A stretch of DNA of 5,920 bases from positions 1 to 5,920 of the forward strand of contig CALBZH010000620.1 of the NCBI GenBank assembly GCA_937889795.1, read 5' to 3'. Each line of letters opens with the position of its first letter. The stretch's first letter is position 1. Positions 1 to 4,683 of this stretch are shown one piece after another. The position numbers were made by a program, and so were the translations under genes. Under the pieces are notes generated by a model that was given only the letters and a program-made list of their open reading frames with translations, ran no database searches and was not told the origin of the DNA. This DNA comes from an uncultured Syntrophobacteraceae bacterium. Its GTDB lineage: Bacteria > Desulfobacterota > Syntrophobacteria > Syntrophobacterales > Syntrophobacteraceae.

Positions 1-581
1 CGACCACCACCCACCGTGAACAGGCCGGGGGCGCGCCCTTCGAACGCTCCCCCCAGCCTTATTCTTGGGGGGCTCCAGCTTCCATCGAAACGGCGATTCC
101 CGAAAACGTGATGCCATTTTTGGAATCCTTGACGGAAACCGTGCTCGCCATGGACGAAGCCAAGCACCCGACAGAAGGCCAGCCCGCTGGCAGCACCTCC
201 CTGAAGAGGCATCCCGCGTCCGCTCAGCCGAGCGTTGGCATGCAGAACCGTCCCTATGAGCAATTTCCGCATGGAGATCCATTTCATGCCACGGCAGGGA
301 GCGATTGGGATGGCACGTCAACGGCCCAAGCATCCCCGTCTCCGTCTTCAGTCTCTCATTCTGGGAAGGGGGATCTCCCCAGCGGATTCGATGCAGACGC
401 ACCCTCGCCGCTCCCCCAAGGGGAGCCTCCTGAGCCAAAACCCCCTGGGGTGACCGGACATACGCCCGAAGCCTTCTTCACGACGGTTCCTCGGACCGGT
501 ACGGACCCTGAAACATTGGCCGCCCTTGTGAACGAGGCGCTCATCGCACAAGCCCGGCGCCACGGAGTGGATCTCTCATGA
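1..581 (+). CDS. Pro/Ser-rich disordered protein with C-terminal helix (5'-truncated)
   Basis: The frame that begins at base 3 has no stop from the window edge to TGA 579-581, so this is the last 192 residues of a longer protein. GTG 108 and ATG 111 lie in the same frame but have no good ribosome-binding site upstream, so I do not take them as the true start. Most of the visible chain is rich in Pro, Ser, Gly, His and Ala with little hydrophobic patterning, and is probably disordered. It contains no cysteine. Two parts look ordered: a short helix-like stretch (MPFLESLTETVLAMDEA, encoded from about 111) and the last 25 residues, a charged amphipathic helix ending EALIAQARRHGVDLS. The stop overlaps the next start (ATGA), so the product is probably made together with the tail-like protein downstream. 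I do not recognise the family. A linker or adaptor that docks by its C-terminal helix is a guess from composition and position only. Confidence 0.75.
   Translation, partial: TTTHREQAGGAPFERSPQPYSWGAPASIETAIPENVMPFLESLTETVLAMDEAKHPTEGQPAGSTSLKRHPASAQPSVGMQNRPYEQFPHGDPFHATAGSDWDGTSTAQASPSPSSVSHSGKGDLPSGFDADAPSPLPQGEPPEPKPPGVTGHTPEAFFTTVPRTGTDPETLAALVNEALIAQARRHGVDLS
564..567 (+). promoter_or_regulatory. Ribosome-binding site and ATGA coupling before the 199-residue gene
   Basis: GGAG lies 10 bases before ATG 578 and 13 before ATG 581. ATG 578 overlaps the upstream stop as ATGA (578-581), the usual arrangement for translational coupling. The closer spacing and the overlap favour ATG 578, but the next codon is also ATG, so either may be used. 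Confidence 0.5.
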
Positions 582-1177
582 TGGTCAAACCGGTCCTTGG
601 AGATTGGGAAATCCCTCGCATCGAGACCATCCGAAGCCTCGAGCAGCGATCGTTCGTGGAGCTGCCGATTCCCGGGCGGGTGGGGAGCCTCTTCCAGGAC
701 ATGGGCACAACCCCAACGCGAATCGCACTTTCCGGCAGTCTTTACGGCGACGAGGCTCGAAACGACTTCCTGGAGCAGCTGAGGGGCCAGTATCTAGAAG
801 GCAGCCCCGTGACCTTTGTCGCGGACATCGTAACGGCCACGGAAGTCCAGTACGTGATCATCGAGACACTCCGCATCGAGGAATCGGGGACAAAGCCCGA
901 CCAGACGGACTATTTCATCGTTCTGAAGGAAAGCCCCCCGCCTCCCCCGCCTCCCGCTTCCGTAGCCGAGCTCGATGCGGGTCTCCTCGACGAGGCGGGC
1001 GGATTTCTCGACTCGGTCACCGGGGCTCTGGATATCATCGACTCACTGGGGAGTGTCCCCGACATCGGCGACCCGACACCGCCCATCACCAGTGCCTTGG
1101 ATGGAGTCACTTCAGCCACCTCGGGGCTTGGCGACGTGCTTTCGCCGCTTCTGGAGATCTTCGGTTCAGATGATTGA
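578..1177 (+). CDS. Phage-tail/baseplate-like protein (DNA-circularisation N-terminal-like domain) with polyproline linker
   Basis: This 199-residue protein has three parts. Residues about 5-118 resemble the beta-rich N-terminal domain of Mu gp43-type 'DNA circularisation' and related tail hub/baseplate proteins. The pattern is an opening LGDWEIP strand, a strand around Q23-L29, a Gly turn (G33), MG at 42-43, then RIALSGSLYG (48-57), a helix with paired Arg/Leu (R61-L68), G75-x-P77, strands at 78-84 and 91-101, and a closing strand YFIVLKE (112-118). Residues 120-126 are seven prolines in a row. Residues 130-199 are an acidic, amphipathic tail rich in Leu, Ile, Gly and Asp (for example LLDEAGGFLDSVTGALDII, from 136), with a second Pro/Thr-rich break near 165-173. 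No signal peptide or cysteine is seen. In Mu-like phages such proteins act at the tail tip and do not truly circularise DNA. The assignment rests on pattern recognition, not alignment. A phage distal-tail or LysM-associated baseplate protein is the nearest alternative. Confidence 0.6.
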   Translation: MMVKPVLGDWEIPRIETIRSLEQRSFVELPIPGRVGSLFQDMGTTPTRIALSGSLYGDEARNDFLEQLRGQYLEGSPVTFVADIVTATEVQYVIIETLRIEESGTKPDQTDYFIVLKESPPPPPPPASVAELDAGLLDEAGGFLDSVTGALDIIDSLGSVPDIGDPTPPITSALDGVTSATSGLGDVLSPLLEIFGSDD

Positions 1178-1248
1178 CGAGCTCGCTCACCATGCCAACC
1201 GCCCCCGTCTCACGGGAGCGGCTCCAGACTCGAAGACAGGGATCGATC
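1178..1248 (+). other. Short spacer between genes 2 and 3
   Basis: These 71 bases are the only gap in the operon if gene 3 starts at ATG 1249. They hold an in-frame ATG at 1192 with only a weak upstream match to a ribosome-binding site, an 11-base palindrome GGAGCGGCTCC (1215-1225), and the probable ribosome-binding site at 1238-1242. No promoter-like or terminator-like element is evident. If translation starts at TTG 1174 or ATG 1192 instead, this becomes coding and adds 25 or 19 residues. Confidence 0.5.
1238..1242 (+). promoter_or_regulatory. Ribosome-binding site deciding the start of the large repeat gene
   Basis: AGGGA ends 6 bases before ATG 1249, a near-ideal spacing. The other in-frame starts are worse: TTG 1174 has GGAG only 17 bases away (1153-1156), and ATG 1192 has no clear site. 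The 25 extra residues that TTG would add are Arg/Thr/Ser-rich and unlike the helical sequence that begins at MPEGSLSASIQ. Confidence 0.6.
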
Positions 1249-4200
1249 ATGCCTGAAGGATCTTTGTCCGCCAGCATACAGACGCTGCAGCAGGCGCTCT
1301 TGGCCATTGGAGATCTCCTGGGCGTATCCCCCGAGGGAGGTGCTTCCGGAAGCGGCTTCGCCGGAGCGGCGGGCCTCGCCTCCAACTCGCCCGTCGCTCG
1401 GGCTCAATCCTTCGGGAGTGAGCTCACCCAGCAAATCTCAGGTCTCCTGCAGTTCGACGCCGCGTCCGGCGTAACGGGGATCACCTCCGTCTTCGGAACC
1501 CTTGGGGGAGAAGCCCAAGCCTCGCCAACGGCTGCCCTGGACCAGTTCACCCAGCGCTTGGCCCAGGCCGATTCGGCTCTCCTCGGGGATTTTGTTGAGC
1601 GGCTTCAGCAGGCTTTGGAAGCCGTCCAGTCTATCTCCCAACGTGTTCCAGAAAATCGTGCCGGGATTTTCAGCTCCCTCCTGGACCAGATCCTTGGCGT
1701 TCTCGGAAGCCTGGAAGGGGAAGAGGCCGTGACGATCCGCTCATGGATCCTGTCCCTGCAGGCGTTCTACGACGAAATCACCCCTCTCATCCAGTTGGCC
1801 GAGACGACGTCCGACCCGGCCACCCTCGTGGTCCAGGTCATGCGTCGCTCCGTCGACAGGCTGCTTCAGCTGATCGGCTTTGGCGATGTTCAGGACGTGG
1901 TGACGTTTCTGGATGCCTTCCCCGGGAACATGTTGGCCCCGAGCTCGGTCGACGCCATCGCTCCGATCCTGGAGACGGCTTCCTCCGGTTACAGCCAGCT
2001 GCTTGCCGGGGTCGACGACAGCTTTCCGCAGTTCCGGAACGCGGTGGTGGCCCTGGGCACCACCATGGAGGACCTGAGACGGCGGCTTCGACCGGTTCTG
2101 AGCCTCATTCGCCGCATCGCCGGCTTGAGGATCCTGCAGCCGGGCGCCCTCGAGAATTTCCTGCGAGAGAAGATGGAAGGGGCACTTGCCATTCCGGTGC
2201 AGGAAGTGCAGCGCATCGACGATCCCTTCAACGCGCTCTTCGACCGCATCGACGAAGCGATCCAGACAATCGACCTGTCCGTGGTCCGAACGGAAGTCCT
2301 GGGCTTCTTCGACAACCTCCAGACCACCATTCAACAGGTCGACATCGGGTCCCTCGCGGAAACGATCCAAACCCAGCTCTCCACGGTGAGCGACGCGATT
2401 CAGGGGCTTCAGCAGGGGGTGACGGACCTGCTCGGGCAGATCGAGGCCTTTTTCGAGGGTCTCACCCAACGCTTCCGCGACCTTGCGGGCGGTGTGGGGA
2501 CCTTTCAGCCGGACGGCTCCTTCCGATACAACGTCGAAGAGCAGCTTCGGCAGATCTTCACGACCGCGCGTCAGGCCATCGGCGGCGATCCCGATGATCC
2601 GGACGCCCCGAGCCTGGCGGGATCCCTCACCGACTTTCAGTCCACCATCGACCTGTTCCTGAGCCAGATCGGGGGCCTCCTCGATCCTGTGGGATCCTCG
2701 ATCGACACCGCAAGGACCACGGTCGTGGAGGGTATCAACACGTTTTCGGGATACCTCGAGGGCTTAAACCTTCCGGACCTTGTCGAGCAGCTGCGTCAGA
2801 AGGTCGAGGAGATCGTGGACGCCCTGCTCCCCATCGACTTCAACGTGGTGGTCGATCCTGTCGTCGCGGAAATCGAGGAGTCCACCGGGAAGCTTCGTGA
2901 CGTCGACACCGACTCCTTGAACGATCTCTTGAAAGAAGCGCTCAAGGTGGCCCTCGACGTGGTCATCCAGATCGACTTCACCGTGGCCATCAGTGATCCC
3001 CTCAAGGAGCAGTTCGGAGCGGTTAAAGCCGTACCCCAAAATGCCATCGACCAGCTCCAGCGCCGCTATGAGCAGGCGCCCTCCGTACTGGATTCGCTCA
3101 AGCCCGAAAAGCTGCTCGAAGCCCTTTTCTCCGCGTTCGACATCATCCAGGAAGCCGTCGGCGCCCTCGATGTGGCCACCCTGCTTCAGCCGCTCGATCA
3201 GTTGCACACGGAGCACCTGCAACAGCCCCTGGCCAGTCTGAAGCCGTCCACCCTGCTTCAGCCCGTGAGCGACGCCTTCCAGGACTTCACCTCCGTCTTC
3301 AACACAATCAGCGGCAGCGCCATCCTGGCGCCTCTCACCGAGCAGCTCGACGCGCTCAAGGGGAAGGTAGCGGCTCTCGACGCCACCGGCTGGATCGACG
3401 ACCTGATCTCGGCCGTGGAGACGGTCAAGGCGGACCTGCGGGATATCAGGCCTTCCGAGCTCCTGCAGCCCGTTACCGACGAGCTGACACGACTGGAGGG
3501 AGAGCTGGACCGGTTCCGGCCCTCCGTCCTCTTTCAGCCCGTGTTGGAGCTGGCCGGCCCTCTGTTGCAATTTCTGGACAGCGTGCAGCAGGAGACCATC
3601 GATGCCCTGCACGCCCTTTTCCAGGCGCCGCTTCAGGTGCTTGACCGGCTCGAGCCCGAACGGCTGACCCAGGAGATTCAAGACGGGCTCGGGAATGCCA
3701 TCACTCTCTTGAGATCCGTGGACCTCCCGACCCGCTTCAACCAGCTGAAAGCCCACCACTTCGACCTCCAGGCAGCGGTGCGGGCGGGGGGCATCGAGGC
3801 GCGCATCGAGCTCGTCGGGCTGATCGACCCCGAAAGGCAGATGGGGGCGCTGGTGCGTGCCTACAGCGACATGATCACCGTTCTGGAGGGGATTCAGGGG
3901 AACCTGCAGTTGCCGGACCTGGCCGAGCTGTACTCCCAGCTCCGCGAGAAGCTGATGGGCTTCCTGCCGCCCTTCGCCCGGGAGCTCCTCGATCCTGAGA
4001 CCTTCAAACGGGTCATGCGGCTCGCGGATCCGACCCGCTTCCTCCAGGCGCTCGACGAACGCTTCGACACCGTCAAAGCCCGGCTGCTGCCCGTCTCCCC
4101 CGCGGACATCGCCGGCGAGCTCGACGAGACCTATGACGCGGTCCTGGCTCTCGTCGACAACCTGGAAGTGGAAGAAAGCCTGAACCAGGTCAAGGAGACC

Positions 4201-4683
4201 ATCGACAACGCCAAGAGCATCGTCAGCACCATTCGAGTCGACTTTCTTGCCGGCGACATCGACCGGGCTGTGAACGACTTCCGGGCTCTCGTGGAAGGAC
4301 TGGATCCGTCGAGGATTTTCGAGGAATTGGACGGGCTGCATCAGGAGGTCGAGCTGGTCGTGGCAAGCACGGTGCCATCCGAGGTCCTCTCGGGGTTGCA
4401 GGAGCCCCTGGATCGAGTGCAGGCCATCGTGACGAGCGTCGATCCGCGCGTTGCCCTCGGCCCACCCCTCAACGACGCGTGGGAGTCGGTGCAGGGTCTT
4501 CTCGACGCCGTTGATTTTACCGTCATTTTGTCTCCCATCGTGGAAAAGCTCGACGAGCTGGAAGCGCAGTTCGAAGCTAGCCTGAGGCGCACGGAAACAG
4601 CCTTCGACCAGATGCTCGGGGCCGCCCGTGGAGCACTTGGCGGCGGCGCGAGCGCGGGCGCGAGCATCGGAGGATCGGTCTGA
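1249..4683 (+). CDS. Large Cys-free alpha-helical protein built of 23-residue repeats (tail-like locus)
   Basis: This 1144-residue protein starts at ATG 1249 (AGGGA site 6 bases upstream) and ends at TGA 4681-4683. It has no cysteine, few tryptophans, no signal peptide and no obvious transmembrane helix. It is acidic and rich in Leu, Val, Ile, Asp, Glu and Gln in helical spacing. Residues about 1-50 are a helix plus a Gly/Ser/Ala-rich stretch. About 60-295 is helical without clear repeats. From about 298 onward, four blocks carry a 23-residue unit. Its first position is often Pro preceded by Asp or Lys, hydrophobic residues fall at positions 4, 5, 8, 12, 15, 19 and 22, and Asp is common at 23; LLQP or a variant often occupies 4-7. 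Unit starts are 298, 320, 343, 366; then 508, 531, 554, 577; then 619 to about 827; then 928 to 1090. The segments near 390-505 and 828-927 are helical but out of register. The C-terminus is a Gly/Ala/Ser tail. I do not recognise the family. A tape-measure, scaffold or casing role fits the size, the helicity and the tail-like neighbour, but is inference. Confidence 0.85.
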   Translation: MPEGSLSASIQTLQQALLAIGDLLGVSPEGGASGSGFAGAAGLASNSPVARAQSFGSELTQQISGLLQFDAASGVTGITSVFGTLGGEAQASPTAALDQFTQRLAQADSALLGDFVERLQQALEAVQSISQRVPENRAGIFSSLLDQILGVLGSLEGEEAVTIRSWILSLQAFYDEITPLIQLAETTSDPATLVVQVMRRSVDRLLQLIGFGDVQDVVTFLDAFPGNMLAPSSVDAIAPILETASSGYSQLLAGVDDSFPQFRNAVVALGTTMEDLRRRLRPVLSLIRRIAGLRILQPGALENFLREKMEGALAIPVQEVQRIDDPFNALFDRIDEAIQTIDLSVVRTEVLGFFDNLQTTIQQVDIGSLAETIQTQLSTVSDAIQGLQQGVTDLLGQIEAFFEGLTQRFRDLAGGVGTFQPDGSFRYNVEEQLRQIFTTARQAIGGDPDDPDAPSLAGSLTDFQSTIDLFLSQIGGLLDPVGSSIDTARTTVVEGINTFSGYLEGLNLPDLVEQLRQKVEEIVDALLPIDFNVVVDPVVAEIEESTGKLRDVDTDSLNDLLKEALKVALDVVIQIDFTVAISDPLKEQFGAVKAVPQNAIDQLQRRYEQAPSVLDSLKPEKLLEALFSAFDIIQEAVGALDVATLLQPLDQLHTEHLQQPLASLKPSTLLQPVSDAFQDFTSVFNTISGSAILAPLTEQLDALKGKVAALDATGWIDDLISAVETVKADLRDIRPSELLQPVTDELTRLEGELDRFRPSVLFQPVLELAGPLLQFLDSVQQETIDALHALFQAPLQVLDRLEPERLTQEIQDGLGNAITLLRSVDLPTRFNQLKAHHFDLQAAVRAGGIEARIELVGLIDPERQMGALVRAYSDMITVLEGIQGNLQLPDLAELYSQLREKLMGFLPPFARELLDPETFKRVMRLADPTRFLQALDERFDTVKARLLPVSPADIAGELDETYDAVLALVDNLEVEESLNQVKETIDNAKSIVSTIRVDFLAGDIDRAVNDFRALVEGLDPSRIFEELDGLHQEVELVVASTVPSEVLSGLQEPLDRVQAIVTSVDPRVALGPPLNDAWESVQGLLDAVDFTVILSPIVEKLDELEAQFEASLRRTETAFDQMLGAARGALGGGASAGASIGGSV
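2140..2412 (+). repeat. 23-residue helical repeat, block A (4 units)
   Basis: Units begin at residues 298, 320, 343 and 366 of the large protein. The last three are exactly 23 apart. Hydrophobic residues fall at unit positions 4, 8, 12, 15, 19 and 22 (for example I323, F327, F331, I334, I338, I341), with Asp closing units at 342 and 365. The repeat is visible at protein level only; the DNA has diverged. Confidence 0.7.
2770..3045 (+). repeat. 23-residue helical repeat, block B (4 units)
   Basis: Units begin at residues 508, 531, 554 and 577, all exactly 23 apart. Asp at 530, 553 and 576 precedes three of them. Two units open with a variant signature, IDFNVVVDPV (529-538) and IDFTVAISDP (575-584), exactly 46 residues apart. 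A third copy, VDFTVILSPI, occurs near the C-terminus (1088-1097). The fourth unit is less regular after residue 584. Confidence 0.7.
3103..3723 (+). repeat. 23-residue helical repeat, block C (about 9 units)
   Basis: Units begin at residues 619, 642, 666, 689, 712, 735, 758, 781 and 803, that is, steps of 23 with two one-residue exceptions. Similarity is strongest here: LKPSTLLQPV, IRPSELLQPV and FRPSVLFQPV are clear copies. At DNA level 16 bases (CCACCCTGCTTCAGCC) recur exactly at 3176-3191 and 3248-3263, 72 bases apart. Units at 781 and 803 are more degenerate. A further partial unit (VDLPTRFNQL) starts near 827. Confidence 0.75.
4030..4584 (+). repeat. 23-residue helical repeat, block D (8 units)
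   Basis: Units begin at residues 928, 951, 974, 997, 1020, 1043, 1066 and 1090. The first seven are exactly 23 apart and the last is 24. Pro occupies position 1 at 928, 951, 1020, 1043 and 1066. ADPTRFLQAL opens the first unit and resembles VDLPTRFNQL at the end of block C, so the intervening ~100 residues look like an insertion between two arrays. Confidence 0.75.
4669..4673 (+). promoter_or_regulatory. Strong ribosome-binding site with TGATG coupling before the propeller gene
   Basis: A full GGAGG lies 9 bases before ATG 4683, inside the last codons of the large gene. The start codon shares one base with the upstream stop (TGATG, 4681-4685). This is the best ribosome-binding site in the window and fixes the start of the downstream gene, whose reading frame stays open to the window end. 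Confidence 0.8.

Noticed and set aside
65..259. A 64-codon plus-strand frame near the window start
   Set aside because: It overlaps the frame that runs open from the window edge to 581, has no good ribosome-binding site, and its translation is Arg-rich without pattern.
935..955. C-rich tract as a possible DNA-level element (slippage or i-motif)
   Set aside because: It is explained by seven in-frame proline codons using mixed CCC, CCG and CCT, so it is not a homopolymer, and the frame is intact on both sides.
604..1173. A 189-codon frame overlapping the 199-residue gene
   Set aside because: Very Arg/Gly/His-rich and lacking strand/helix pattern; the competing frame has ATGA coupling and a recognisable tail-like domain.
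1215..1225. Perfect palindrome GGAGCGGCTCC between genes 2 and 3
   Set aside because: The arms are 5 bases with a 1-base centre, too tight for a hairpin, with no T-run for a terminator. Short palindromes like this are common by chance in G+C-rich DNA.
1741..2597. Other long frames overlapping the large gene (minus 1741-2469, plus 1743-2597)
   Set aside because: Arg/Pro/His-rich translations typical of shifted frames in G+C-rich DNA; the 23-residue repeat and helical pattern lie in the main frame throughout.
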